64,000 bases of DNA from Piscicola geometra (Eukaryota; Annelida; Clitellata; Hirudinida; Piscicolidae): contig OX030959.1 of assembly GCA_943735955.1 (NCBI GenBank), positions 1,597,725 through 1,661,724 of the forward strand. The letters are read 5' to 3'. Under the pieces are notes generated by a model that saw only the letters and a list, made by a program, of their open reading frames with translations, did no database searches and was not told the DNA's origin. Position 1 is the first letter of the stretch. Every line of letters starts with the position of its first letter. Made by a program: the position numbers and the translations under genes. Positions 49,860-62,899 of the stretch are shown one piece after another.

Positions 49860-52800
49860 TGATAAGTCGATCTGAGGAATGACGAATTATTCTTAAGATT
49901 AACTTCCATTTTGGACTTTTTAAGACTTGACATTCGATTCTTGCTTGCTCATTCGCTGAACGAACCCATACTTTGCATTATACTGATCTTTCAACTCATG
50001 CACTACGATAAGAAGCACTCAGTCTGTCATACGTGTTGCCAGTTCAAAGAATTGCCATCATACATTGTTTTTAAAAATAACTCAGAAAATGTAGCATCTG
50101 AACAGGCTGCAAGGCTCTTGCTGAGAGAGCAATAGAAAAATGAAAGCGGTTTCGAATGCTTTTTTTCTATTTTAATCTAAGTAATGTAAACTTTAACGAA
50201 TAATAATATATCTTTTTAATTATTTAAATATTCTTCGTCTCTTTTTGTTATTTATTATAAACCAAGCCGCAAGTCTTGGAATGATTTCTGAACCAATAAT
50301 CGAATTAGAATTGAGTTTTTGAAAAACCAATAATTTTTTTTGGATCCCATTCATTCGAAAAGAGGGGCCAAAGCACAAGATCAAAATGATGAGAAGCTTA
50401 AAAATGTATCTTACTAAAAAAATATATTTCTTAAAAAGTTATCTTATTAAAGTTTTAAACTTTCAAATAAAACATATTCCATTTTACTTCTATGCGATGA
50501 AGCTTTGAAATGTCCCATGTTCAACATTACGATTCAGAGAAGTGGACAAAGGCACTCACATTTTCGCAGTTGGAATCATGGTTGTAGAAGAAGAGCTTGA
50601 GAAGTAAATGACCAAGCAATCGACAAGTGGAATCAACAAAGAATCGAGAGAAAACTTGCAAATTCGAGTGGCTACTTGCAAATTGGCAGACGAGAATTAA
50701 ACTAATCCTTCCACTGCGGTCCGTCTCTCCAGCACAAGCACACGCCTGCAGGCAAGCAGCATACATTAACGTTGTCCTTCCCGCATCTCTATCCTCCCCT
50801 CTACTTCATCCTCTTTCTCTCTCTTCCATCCTCTTCCTCTTCCTCCTCTTCACTCACCAGTGGCATCATCATCATCACCGTCTCCATAGTGACGTCTTCT
50901 TCCTCATCTTCCAACAACAGCAATCGCATACTTTCGCTTCCACTACACATTGTCGCATCGACACAGGCGTTTGTGACGTCACTGGTGGCCATCACGTGAG
51001 CACCATTCACGACTTAAGGGTGTTGCCTTTCATTTGGGAATATATTGAGAATATATTGAGAATATGAGGTCTCTATTACTCAGTACTCGATCATGGTAGA
51101 GCTCACAAAAGAATCTCATGCCTATTGATTTTCTAAAATTCGCATTCAAATTTATGCCTCGGCCATTGCATGCTCGGTCCGAAAGTTCAGCGGGAGTATG
51201 GATTTATCGGCGCTTTTGGCGAGACTTTAAATAATACTTCAGTTCAAATTAAATTCACTTTTACTTCTTAAATAAATAATACCTTCTCTTTTGCAAAACA
51301 GAAGGAAAGGTGTATTGTCACGAAGTATTTCGTCAATACGTACAAAGTATTTTCTGTTTATTGTCTCGATTTTTGGTCAGATGGCAATATAGACGGCGAA
51401 ATGAAAAAGTGGACTGCAATATTGCATGCGGACAAAAATACTAATAAAGTGCGAGAATTTATGGAAAGAGCGAAGATGTCAGCTTCAAAGCTCTTGGAGC
51501 GGATTCCATAGTTTCCAGCGGTTTGAGAGGCCTATTGATTATCATTGTTTCTAAAGAGCAAAACCACTTTTCAGTTTGAAGAATCGATTTGAAAAAGAAA
51601 CATTTAAAAGATAAAGTTTGAAATTGTGAAAAAGCTCTTAGGAAATTAAAAGGCAAAAGTCTCAGGAGTGAAAGGGAGAGGCTTAAAGCATTAAATAAGT
51701 CTGAGAACGCCACGTCAGGCACACGTGCCGACCATTTAGGCACTCAGCCATCCTAAACGTGAAATACATCCTCCAAAGTATCCGTAAATACGTGTATAAA
51801 GTGAAGAAACTGCGTGGAAAAGTTCCAAGGTAATGAACTTCAAGTCCGCAATTAAAAAAGATGGTGCATTCTCAAATTTAAAAAAGCACAAATGCTCTTG
51901 TTCGGGAATTTCAATGCACACGCACGCACTCGACAGAGAATAATGATCATTTCGAAAAGACGTGAAATAATTGCAGCTCCCGAAGACGAAGGCGATGATG
52001 GTTTGCATTATGCACGAGGGCGATGAGCACTCTGCTGACGCTAAAACATCCTTTTAAGGAACTTTCTTAAGTAATTTCATGAATATTTTATGAAAAAAAC
52101 AGTATAGTGTTTTTCAATTTCAACTGAAAGAAAAGGTTAAAAAGATTGTTTAAAAGGCAATTAGAGTCCCATCTGTTTGGGAAACTAACTTAGACTTTTA
52201 GATTGTCCATCTTTATTTTGCCAGTTCCTGAATAATGAAGACGTAGAGAGAGGACTGTATTTAGAGGCGTTCTCTTTCATCTCATAAATAATCTTTTATT
52301 AAACAAGAATTAATCACCGAGAACGCGCCACAATGCAAATAATGCATTCATTTCGACAACGCGTCTGCATACGAATGGCTTCTATTTGAAAGCCTGAGTG
52401 CCGTTCATGCAGAGATGCAACTTTCAATGACTTCTACTTCTTTTCAGTTATGTGGAAAAAAAACAAAAACCCACAAAAAGTCGATTGTTTCGTGTATTTC
52501 ACCTTTTATAAACGACACACTTTTCGCATAGTGCCACAATACATCATGCAATCCGCAAAACAAATTTTATTTTTTCATGAGTTGAAAATACGCAACTGAG
52601 AAGTTCTTCTTTTCTGGAGGCTTCAGCACAACTGCGCTGAGTGAAGGAGGAATGCATTAGTTTTGACGGGAGATTTATTTGAGTGACTGCTCGGCTGGAC
52701 AGCAGGTCTCGTACTGCGGCATGTCCACTTCTACGCTACCACGCTTTACAACGATTCCTAATTTTTCAATTTGATTTTTTTCACTAGGAATACTTCAACT

Positions 52801-53370
52801 TTTGTTTCTTCTATTACTACTACAACTACTACTGTTTCTACTACAAAAACTAATACTTCTAATGTAAATGATTCTTCAACTATATCTATTTCCCTCCAAT
52901 CACTACCATAACCATCTGCAGCAACAAGGTCTTTTTAAATAGCTTTATGCCTTCTTAATAGATTAATAGGCTTTTAATTTGCGCAATTAGATGAGACATT
53001 ACGCGCGTCACAGGTCTTAAACAACGCTGGGAAAAGCAATTAAGGCTGTGCAAGAAGGATGCTACCTCATAAGAACATGAAACAGGATTTGTGAATTTTC
53101 ATGCAAACGTGGAAGAATCCATAGATGCAATGAAGAATTGCCTGAAAACAAAACATGGGTTTGAGATTTTTTCCTTTCATGAAAGCACATGTTTGTTGAG
53201 GATGCTTGAAGGGAACCTCAGTCTCAAAGGCAGACGAAGAGCTTTGGAAGCCAGACAAGAGAAATCGCCAATAACTTGAAATGTCCTCAAACATTCTCTC
53301 GCATGTCTGTCGTTATTTAACGCATCATCTGCCAGACTATTCACTAATGACCACCGCACTCTTAGCCTCA
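49860..53370. other. intergenic, upstream of protocadherin
   Basis: Mostly AT-rich. A more GC-balanced part at 50,600-51,010 contains a full cAMP-response palindrome TGACGTCA at 50,974-50,981 and an E-box CACGTG at 50,993-50,998, some 1.1 kb upstream of the protocadherin start codon. This could be its promoter or first exon, which is inference. No coding sequence is supported. Confidence 0.45.
50974..50998. promoter_or_regulatory. CRE palindrome and E-box pair
   Basis: TGACGTCA and CACGTG lie 11 bp apart. Both are textbook sites for CREB/ATF and bHLH factors. Placement upstream of the protocadherin is suggestive, but each motif also occurs by chance every few tens of kilobases or less. Confidence 0.3.
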
Positions 53371-53378
53371 TATACACC

Positions 53379-53780
<402 letters not shown>

Positions 53781-53789
53781 TACACTCAC

Positions 53790-56140
53790 ATAAACAAACA
53801 AAAAGCGCACATACATTTATAATGTGTGTTTCTATTTGCAGTACCAATGCACATACTCATGCCATAATATGAGCATACAGTGTGACACTCCAAACGATGT
53901 TTGCTTACATTATACGCCTGCTATATAGGTGGAGGCGTCCTAGGCTGACTGTACGAGGATTGTGACGCAAGGAGGAAGGGGCAAAGTGTGTGAATGTTTC
54001 CAATTTCGATGCCAAACAACTCGTCTCTCCTCCGATGGGAGACGCCTCTGTACCGCCTCCCAACGAGGATCTCTCCACTCCTCGAGACTTTATGGAAACT
54101 TTCAACAAAAGTTGAAAGAATCGAAGCTTCATTAGAGAAAATTGAGAAGGAATAAAATATTATTTTTTGATTTCAAAAGCGAAAAAATAAAAAGATAATG
54201 TAAGATGAAAATTAGAAAAACACGCGAGTCTAAATGAATGCAAAAACTTGTAAATGACGAGAAATAATTGCTGGTGTATGTGCGGGTGCAGTGGTGGAGG
54301 GTGTACGAGGGAGATTTAGAGTGTAATTGTTGCAGCTGGAAGCATCTCGCTGTGTCCATCGCCAATCGATTTTCTCATGCGCTGACTCAGCGATGCGAAC
54401 GATTCGGCATTGTTTATTCAATAAAGAGCCCTGCGCATATATTCCGGGCTTATTTCTCAATTTTATCCTCGTAAATCTGCTATCTTGAACCTTTGAAATA
54501 TATATTTTAAAAACGCATAGTAAAAATATCTATTTTTCCGATAAGCTATTTGCAAAGAAAGCGACTCTGGAACTTCTATGCACTTGCACAACTGTTTCCA
54601 ACCATTCCTTATAGATTACATTTGTGTCTTTTAAACAACTCTTCTTATTTTCCTTTCAAAAAGAACGTTACGGAAGACTGGAAACTGTCGTGGGGAATAG
54701 TTATTCGGTCATTTTCGAGCCGTTAATTGTGCTTTATTCTTGCTTCTTTCCAAGGCCTTGCGACTCCTCTTGCACAGTCGACCTTGTAACACTCGGAGAT
54801 TGCACATAATTTTTAGTCGCATTGTTATTTTCTTCTCCAGGCAAGTTATTTTTTTCGTCATATGTATATGTTTTGTCCCATTTTAGAATCTTCCGGTTGT
54901 AGAATGGGACTGCGTAAAAAAACTTCATTATATTATGACTTATATTATATTAACTATTATATTATTTTATAATTTTATATAATTGTATAATTTTATATAA
55001 TTTTATATAATTTTATATAATTTTATATAATTTCATATAATTTTATATAAACTTATTATTTTATTAACTATTATTATATTTCCCTATAACTTCATTATAT
55101 CATTATATTAAATATTAATATTTCAAATAATCTTTTTATTATTTTTATTATTCTATCCCTAGCCCAAACTCTATTCTAGAATATAGCCAATATAAGTCGT
55201 ATTATTTGATGTGACAAAAAAGCAATAATTTCAAGATATTTGATTTTAAAGTTTTAAGAGTTTTTGTCGGTCTAATATGGGGCGGAACATAAACATCGCC
55301 ATTATTTGTATGCTTGCAATAAAAAGATGGCCGGATTTATGTGAGAGGAAAAAACAATGGCCTCTTGGACTGGCACCTCGTACATCGTAACTCATGCATA
55401 TTAGATCAATAAGCAGACGCAGCCTCATGAGCCACACGCGACCACTGAAAGCCCCCACACCACAGTCGCCACCAAGCGAGCATTAACGCTTCTCCATGCG
55501 ATGAGTAAGCAAGCATTTGGAGACACTCACAGCGTGAATATGAGGCTTAAACAGCATGATTCTGAATCATAATGGCGCGTCTTGTAGTTTGTCATTTGGA
55601 TAAAGTTTGTTTGAAAGAGTTTTTGATTTTGTTTAAAAAAAGATATAAAAAATACATTTATTAAAGACCGTTTTTGAATTTGATAAAAAAACGTTATATA
55701 TCAATCACTAATCACTAATCAATCAATATAAATACATTTGGTTGATCGATTGATCATTACTTAAAACTAATGAAATTATTCATACAATTTAAGTTTATAA
55801 TAGGACCAAAAATAAGAGAAAAATTAAGAAATTGCAAACGTCGCTCGAAAGCCCAGGCGTTCGATTCGGCTTAATTGGCGAATTGAGTGATCGTTCCAGC
55901 GCCATTAAGATGTCTCTGACGCAATTCGTCTGAGTCGTCCAGTTCCGGCATTTGCAATTGAACATTTCAGAATGATTGCCTCTGTTGCAACTTTAGTAAC
56001 ACAAATGATTTTTTGTATTTTTTAACATGATATTTACAATGAGTTGAAATGCAATATAAACAGTCATGGAAGGCTATCATCATCATCATTAATATCATCG
56101 TCGTCATCATCACCACCATCATCAGTCATTGCGGTTCATG
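53790..56140. other. intergenic with AT-rich repeat
   Basis: Contains a TTTTATATAA repeat at about 54,958-55,055, ATC repeats at 56,080-56,125, and otherwise AT-rich sequence. Short frames at 53,905-54,132 and 54,230-54,460 have no family resemblance. No gene could be supported. Confidence 0.55.
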
Positions 56141-57674
56141 TCATTGATTACAGGCGGTTTGAATCTTGCCTACATCTTCAAACTTGAGCCCTTCTGCATG
56201 ACCCCGTCTAGATGACCTTTTCCTGCCTGCACTCTCCTCTGTGCACGCTCCTACCACTTCTGGGGAAGGTTGAACAAAAGCAAAAGTTAAAATGTCCACA
56301 ACTCAAAAATTAATTCTAAAGCGATGACAAAATAAGGAGATAGAAAAATGTCCAAAGGGTAAAAATATGTTTAAAGCCATGGACAAAAACAATAGATGGG
56401 TGAATGTATGGATGTCTGACCAGGGGAGAGAGGGCGGTTGACGAAAGGGTGGTAGAGGAGGTGGGGCCAGTTGAGGCGGCAGAGGGGGTCCTTCTGGAGG
56501 AGTGCCTGTAGGAAGTCTTTCATGAGAGGGGGCATCGAGGCAGGCCACGTGATCGAGGCCTTCGTCACCAAGGAGACCATCTTGATGATGCTCTCGGCAT
56601 AGAAGGGTGGTCTGCCCGTGAAGCATTCGTATAGAATGCAGCCCAACGCCCTGTGGTTGTAGTGGTTGTGTGGTGCTTATGGTAGTAGTTGCAGTGGTAA
56701 TGGTGGTAGTAGTGGTGGTTGTGGTAGTGGCGGTGGTGGTAGTTGTGGTGGTGGTGGTGATGGTAGTGGTGGTTGTGATAATGGTGGTAGTGTGGTGTAA
56801 GTGATGGTAGTTGTGGTGGTGGAGAATGTAGAAAAGGATAAATGACAAAAAGTGAAGACATTGTCACATACGCATGAACAAACACACACACACACACATA
56901 CAAAACTAAAAGCGCCAACCACAAGTCTGCAGTGTGGTCATATGGCTTCTCATCAATGATTTCTGGAGCCATGTACAGTGGAGTGCCCTGTTGGAGTTGA
57001 AAGAATGGCATTTCAGAATATAAAAAATATTGAAACTTAAAAAATATTATTTTAAATATTTGAAATGTGATGATAGGAGAATAATGAAGACCTTGATAGA
57101 TGTGAGCACCAGTGTTTCGAGGCTCATCATGCGAGCAAAGCCAAAGTCACACAACTTGATGCCGTGCTCGGTGAGTAGGATGTTCTGTGGCTTCATGTCC
57201 CTGTGCAGGACTCTGCGAGAGTGCAAGTAGTGCAGGGCTATCACCAACTGGCTTGCTATTTTCTGCACCTAAAGAAAAGCGAAATGCATTTAAAGCAGTA
57301 AAACAACTTGTAAATCAACTTCTGAGATGAATAATTAATAAAATGAAAATATCATATAAACCACTTACAGTTTCTGGAGGTAAGACTTTGTCATCTTGAA
57401 GAATGCGAAACAGTTCTCCTTCCGCATAATCAGTCACCATCACCAACTCTCCTTCCGTCTCAAAAGTGTCTAACATCTCGATTATGTAAGGGTGTTTGAG
57501 GCTTTTAATGATATCGATTTCTCTCTTGATACTCTTCAATTCCTTGTCCATTTTGCCTCTCTTAGGGATGAACTTTATGGCTACTATCTGGCCAGAGTAC
57601 TTTCTCCTTGCTTTGTACACCTTCCCGAAAGATCCTTCTCCAATGACATCTATTACCTGGTAGTTCTCCATCAT
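56141..57674 (-). CDS. STK36: Fused/STK36-like serine/threonine kinase, kinase domain only
   Basis: A 299-residue model in five exons: 57369-57674, 57092-57268, 56920-56987, 56421-56650, 56141-56259. The catalytic domain is complete. It starts [20 protein letters not shown] (Gly-rich loop) and has VAIKF with the ATP-binding Lys, [11 protein letters not shown], the metal-binding DFG in LCDFGFAR, the activation segment [17 protein letters not shown], and [28 protein letters not shown] and [12 protein letters not shown] are close to STK36/Fused, a kinase of Hedgehog signalling and, in many animals, of motile-cilium central-pair assembly. Vertebrate STK36 has a further region of about 1,000 residues with helical repeats; here the phase-matched last exon (56141-56259) ends in a stop after a basic [12 protein letters not shown] stretch. 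The protein may be a naturally short form, or this exon may be misassigned and more exons lost. The start has two adjacent ATGs. Confidence 0.85.
56653..56822. repeat. GTGGTGGTA-type repeat at a kinase splice acceptor
   Basis: Degenerate GTGGT/GTAGT triplet-like repeat that begins at the acceptor of the kinase exon 56421-56650 and fills about two thirds of that intron. On the minus strand it reads ACCACAACCACTACCACC, taking the place of a polypyrimidine tract. Confidence 0.9.
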
Positions 57675-57985
57675 ACGATTTTGTATTCATTTCATAATGA
57701 AATTTTCCTTAAAATGGTAACTGTTACTTAGTAACAGTGCACGTGTTTACTTTTAGTTTCAAAGATACAACATAAAGACTAACAATCTTTTCTATAAATA
57801 AACTTTAAATTAAAACAAAATTAGTTTTTCTAATAAAAAAAAATAAAATTAAAATTAAGTATTAATTTTTTCCAAATTTTGAGACTTTGTGGTTGAAATC
57901 TTGCAACATCAAAAATGTTCAACAACAAATGTGTCCAAATAACCATATATTTTAAAAATAACTTTGCAAATGTATTCTTGTTAAT

Positions 57986-60900
57986 TTATTCTGAGGCCTT
58001 GTGCACATCCACGTGCGATTCTGGAGCGTTTCTCTGACTGCGCAGACGTGCTTCCAAGTCCCAGAAGCCGTTTGAGTCGGTGTATTGGCTCATCATCTGT
58101 ACATGAAGGTCAGGTGCATGCATGATAGTCTTAAAGGAGTCATATCTCTAAACTAAACTCAAATTTACCATCCGTAATACACTTATTATTATAAGTAGCA
58201 TTAATATAATATAATTAATAGTATTAATATATTTACTATAATTTATATTATAAGTAGGGTTTAGAACACGCCCTCACATTCTTACTTCACTGCATCATAT
58301 CGAAGATTCTAGATTAGTTTTTTATCTGAGTTACAAGGCGCACCAATGAAGGATTCTTCCTGATGCGGTCATACTGCTGCACCACCACTCCAGCACTCAA
58401 GTCTATCTCGTCCACCTGCCGACATTCAATTAAAATACTTTCAATTAAATTGAAAAATAATTGTCTTTTTTTACAGTAATGGATGTAAAGGTTCTTCTCA
58501 AAAATGTGTGGTTTGCAAATACAACCCTGGCGTTTACCAGTTATATCAAAAAATGTTTACTGTAAACTCAAAAAGTGCAAACAGCATAGAAAATATAATG
58601 GGATTCGCTAATGCAGACCACATTGCAGACTACATTGCAGACTACATTGCAGACCACATTGCAGACCACATTGCAGACTACACTTTGAGAAGGCAAAAAT
58701 GGAAAAGCAGGGTCAAGAAAAACACGCACCAAGTGCTTGAGGGGCTCCACCACCATGAATTCTTTCTTGCTCAACGTCTTCTTGATGCATTTCCCTGCTC
58801 GATTGATTATTTACGGTGATTAGTTGATTTCCACTATCTCCTTTTCTAGATATTTAAACTGAAGATTTTTTCTATCGTAAATGTGTTTTTAATACATAGA
58901 AGTACCCCACAACGTAAGTACCCCCGTATTTATGAGAGCATCAAAGCACCTTCGATCTTGTGCGATGCGTTGTAGCTTATGGCGTCTGTCAGTGTGAACT
59001 CCGTCGTGATCCTGTCAGGATGATTCTCTATGTGTGTGTGCATGTGAAGGTATTGCCCCATGTACGTGTGCGTGTGCATCCAGTTTATCATAAGATGAAG
59101 GCAAAAGTTGCATGACGTCAGATTATATCATATGCAATGAGACAACTTACTTCAGGTTGGGTGGAATGGGCCTCAGTTTGCGAGAGATCTTGAGGGTTTT
59201 TTGAAGGTTGTCGCTACTTTCAATATTGCTCTTCTTTTTGTATGAAAATAGTCAAAGAGTGATGTAGAGGCAAAAGTAGATTTGAAAGGAAGCACCTTAT
59301 TGAGCGTGTTGTGTCTTGTTCCGTGCCTCTCGCTGACGGCTTTCTTCTGTTAGTTGCAACAAACGCAATTATAACACATTTTTATAGCCGAAAAATTTAA
59401 ATTTGTTCAAACCCATCTACAAATCTACATTGTACTCAAATATAATCTAGCCATCTAATCACTTATTCACCAACTTGTATGCCCCCTCACTCAACATGCC
59501 GTGCTTTCACAGTTTAAGCTGGCAGATAGCTGAGTGTTGTCAACATAGCTGTGCTTTTTCAGCAGTGGCTGCTTCCTCTTGCGTCTTTCCAGAACTGCAC
59601 TGGCGCTCAACGGAGGCAGTGATCTTCGCTGCATTTCTGGAGGCGCCAGCTGGGGCAAGTGGAGTGGTGTGCATGCATGAGTGGAAGTATGGTTGTATTG
59701 GATGGAAGTGTACACTGCATGGATCGGTTGAATGGTAAAAAGAATGTTTAAATCATAACTTATACTCACGATGAATCATTGCCTAAAAGACTTAAAAGGT
59801 TTTTGCAAGTAACGAAGATGATCAAAACGTTGAAAACATCTTGAGAAAGCGACTCGGCACCTGAATGTTTTCCTTCTTGAAGGCGTCCTTGAGTCTCTTC
59901 AACTTGCTCTTCAGCACAAACTCCTTGTTCGCAACGATGTCGTTTTCCTGCAGCACTCTCTGCAGCCTCGTCAACCGGCGCTTTTCCTTCACTCTGCATG
60001 TTTTCGCGTCAAAGAACATATCGTCTTTTTGATTTCTGTTTGGAATTCAATGGAGTAGATTAGCATTAAATTGATACAGTAAACCTATGTTATAACTAGC
60101 AACCGCCATGGCAATATGCTAATTAGGTTTAACGGGTGAACTTACAACCTTAACGTTATGTCGATGCAAGGCTTTTCCTGCTTCTGTTGGACTTGTGGGG
60201 GAGCCTTCGAGAGACAACCGTCTGCGTAACTGTCTATCTTCGAAGCAAGTGGCTCTGTAGTTGGTGTTGTTGTGGTAAGAGTGTGGAAGACAAAAATGAA
60301 ACTCATTGATTAGTTTGAGTAAACCAACTAAAGTTATAGAGGTCGTTTGGGTTTACGTCACGTTAATAATAATACTCGTCAGTTTTATTGCTGTATTGTA
60401 GTTTCAAATAATTTGAGAATTATTCTCAACGTCCTACCAGTGTTATTGTTGTTATGGTTCACTATCAAAAGCAATTCATCATCCATCAGTTTGACTTTTT
60501 CTGCATGACAGTACTTGAGGGGGTGGGAGAAAAGTGAACATTCGTTTATACTTTATAGAAATGAAATGTCAGCTTTTCATCACAGGCACCTGAAACATGT
60601 GCAGAATGGAGGATCGCATGCGCTCAACCAGCCAGGCAACTTCGTTTGCTTCGACGAAACTCTGGTATGTTCTCTCGGACACTTTCATCATTATTTCATC
60701 TATTACTGAACATACCACCTTAAAAGACTCTTCCTTGTCGACCAGGTCTGAACTATGGTTTTAATTGAAAAGTTCTCAAAGCTTTGAAATTATTAAAAAC
60801 GTTCATTCTATAATAAGAATTCAATTAGAATCTTATTTGAGAAAATTTTCTTATACTGATTTTTACATTGAAATAAAGACAATTTCGACAAGTAGTAGTT

Positions 60901-61028
60901 ATTGGTATGAACCCTTCTCTCGTTGAGAGACTGGTTTCTGATGATGTTTTATCCTCTTCTTTGATTGAAGCCGAAACGACTTCAGAAGATTTTTTCCCAT
61001 TTTTTCTTTTTGAATTGTGATTGGCCAT
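57986..61028 (-). CDS. possible C2orf81-like protein, function unknown
   Basis: A 398-residue model in twelve exons: 60913-61028, 60590-60752, 60438-60513, 60146-60254, 59861-60035, 59545-59649, 59296-59346, 59151-59233, 58950-59011, 58730-58794, 58335-58415, 57986-58096, every phase consistent. The N-terminus is basic and Ser-rich. A helical block follows at about 55-105 (VIDEIMMKVSERTYQSF, AWLVERMRSSILHMFQ), then a basic helical region (VKEKRRLTRLQRVLQENDIV, KSKLKRLKDAFKKE). Near the end come VDEIDLSAGVVVQQYDRIRK and a C-terminus with GFWDLEARLRSQRN. The N-terminal helical block and the LSAGVVV motif remind me of vertebrate C2orf81, a poorly known protein, but the likeness is from memory and weak. 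It sits between a Fused-like kinase and, beyond TACO1 and SDHAF3, CFAP70, so a cilium role is possible (inference). Exon 6 also reads open in a second frame; the phase of both flanking junctions picks the one used. Confidence 0.7.
58611..58682. repeat. 12-bp tandem repeat
   Basis: Six copies of CATTGCAGACTA or CATTGCAGACCA in the intron 3' of the exon at 58730-58794 of the possible C2orf81-like gene. On the plus strand it reads as Ile-Ala-Asp repeats, a trivial result of the 12-bp period. Confidence 0.92.
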
Positions 61029-61257
61029 ATGAAACTTTTAAAGATTTTATCTCAAAGTTTACACGTTTCCATGGAAAAATATGAAAACTTTGAATATATA
61101 TTCTTAATTGTTAAAATATGATTAGGGATAAGATTGAATAAGAGTGAGAAATTATTTTATAATGTTTATAATTGTTTTAAACTCTTGGTGAACGATAAAA
61201 TCCAAGATAATTTAAATGTTAGCAATTTATAAGGTCAGGGTTTAAATAAAAAAAGAA
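61029..61257. promoter_or_regulatory. divergent promoter between the C2orf81-like gene and TACO1
   Basis: Only 229 bp separate the two start codons, so transcription in both directions must begin in or very near this AT-rich interval. No motif stands out. Inferred from arrangement. Confidence 0.55.
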
Positions 61258-62789
61258 ATGTTCAAAAAAACCTTTTTCGTTCCGAAATGTATTTATACAC
61301 GATTTTACCAGATCAGGTATATGGACTTTGTTTTTTTGAAAATTTTTATCAACAATTCAAGCTAAGAAGAGTATACATCTTTTTTATTTTCAGACTTCCT
61401 ACAACCAGAATATTCTTCCGAAAAATATTTTCACAATCGAGCTGTATAAGCCAAAGTTTAAATCATAACCGACAAATTTCAACCACAAGATGTCTATCTG
61501 CAGGACACAGTCACTGGAAGAACATCAAGGAAACCAAGTCTATAAAAGATAGTGAAAAGCAAAAGATTTCCACTGCAATCGTCAGAAAAATTGCTGTAGT
61601 CATCCAAAGTTAGTTTTTTTTACAAAATATATATTATAATAGTCCTTAATAATAATCTTAATGTCTTTTAGTGGAGGGAGGTCAGACTGATCCGAAGCTC
61701 AACAGCCAGTTGGCCAGAGTGTTGGAGGAAGGCAAGAGCAAGGAAGTTGCCATGACAACTATGATGCAGGCTGTGCAGAGAGCTGTGAGTTGCTTTGAGA
61801 TAACAAATTGTTAAGCACATTTTGCAAAAAAAATGCAGTTTCTATGCATCAAGGCTAATAAAATGAATATAAAACATTTAAAAAGCTTCTTTTTTTTTTT
61901 AGAAAGAAGCCAAGATCAGCAAGGGACCTCAGGTCTATATTGAGGCAAAGGCATTTGTGGGCTGTTCACTGATCATCGAATCGTTTTCGGACAAGCAGAA
62001 GTGGTTCAAGCAGAGCATCCAACACGTCCTCAAGAGATACAAGTGAGTTCTGCACCAACATTATAATAATCATCACCATCATTATCCTTTATGCACTTTT
62101 AAATCATCATCATGATAGCCGCTATAATAATATAAATAATAATACACTATGATCTTCATCATCACCAATATAATCGTCACATTCCTTATTCTCTTTACAC
62201 CTTTGAATCATCACGATGATAATAATCATCATCATGACCATCAAGTGGCAGAGTGGCAGACGCAGGCTCGTGCAAGCACATGTTCGACTTCAAGGGAGTG
62301 GTCTACGTGAATGCCGCCATCGACAACCTCAACCTCGACAAGGCCCTCGAGGTGGCCGTGGAGGCGAATGCCGAGGAGGTGGTGCAGGAGTTTGATAATG
62401 ATGAGGAGGTCTTCAAGGTGAGTGAGGAGTATTTAATTATTTAATGAAGAACATATTATTGTAGATGCATCAAATAGAATAAAGTTTAAAGATTAAAATG
62501 TGAATATAACAATTTGAAATGAAAAAATGATCTTGAAGTTCGTATAACAGTTTAAAGCATCAGTTAACCATCACAACAGTTTATATGCGAAACCAAGGAG
62601 CTGCATGAAGTGAAGAAGGCTTTGCAGGCGCAGTCACTAAAGCCGTATGACGCGAGACTGGAGTACCTTGCCAACACGACAGTCACGTTGTCAGCCGAGG
62701 AGATGGAACTGAGCTCGATGCTGGTGGAAGAGTTGTTGGCTGTCGAAGGCACTGCCAATGTCTTCCACAACATTGTCTGTGCACTATAA
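61258..62789 (+). CDS. TACO1: mitochondrial translational activator of COX1 (YebC/PmpR family)
   Basis: A 300-residue protein in six exons: 61258-61316, 61394-61608, 61672-61784, 61903-62042, 62252-62417, 62580-62789. TACO1 acts in the mitochondrial matrix and is needed for efficient translation of COX1 of respiratory complex IV. The first 60 residues form a mitochondrial presequence, rich in Arg, Lys, Ser and Phe (MFKKTFFVPKCIYTRFYQIR). The YebC core starts SAGHSHWKNIKETKSIKDSEK and continues with EGGQTDPKLNSQLARVLEEG, GPQVYIEAKAFVGCSLIIES and the family pattern FDFKGVVYV; the end is EELLAVEGTANVFHNI. Human TACO1 has 297 residues. The start at 61258, not 61287, was chosen because only that ATG keeps frame over the first intron (AG|GTATAT, CAG|A). 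Confidence 0.94.
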
Positions 62790-62821
62790 CATTGTTGTAT
62801 GTCGAATATTTGCGGTTTGTA

Positions 62822-62827
62822 AATAAA
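62822..62827 (+). terminator. TACO1 polyadenylation signal
   Basis: AATAAA lies 33 bp after the TACO1 stop codon. The stop of the convergent SDHAF3 gene is at 62900, so the two 3' UTRs nearly touch or overlap. Confidence 0.65.
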
Positions 62828-62899
62828 CAAAACAAGATTTCATTATTTTTCTTACAAAAAGGGATTAGAGAATTCAAAGAGTTTTTGGTTTGGTGTGCT

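Noticed and set aside
59545..59649. Second open frame (GASRNAAKITASVERQ) in exon 6 of the C2orf81-like gene
   Set aside because: It would break phase at both neighbouring junctions, which are phase 0 for the other frame.
61287..61316. TACO1 start at 61287
   Set aside because: That frame either reads through an obvious intron or hits a stop after splicing; the ATG at 61258 gives a correct phase and a mitochondrial presequence.
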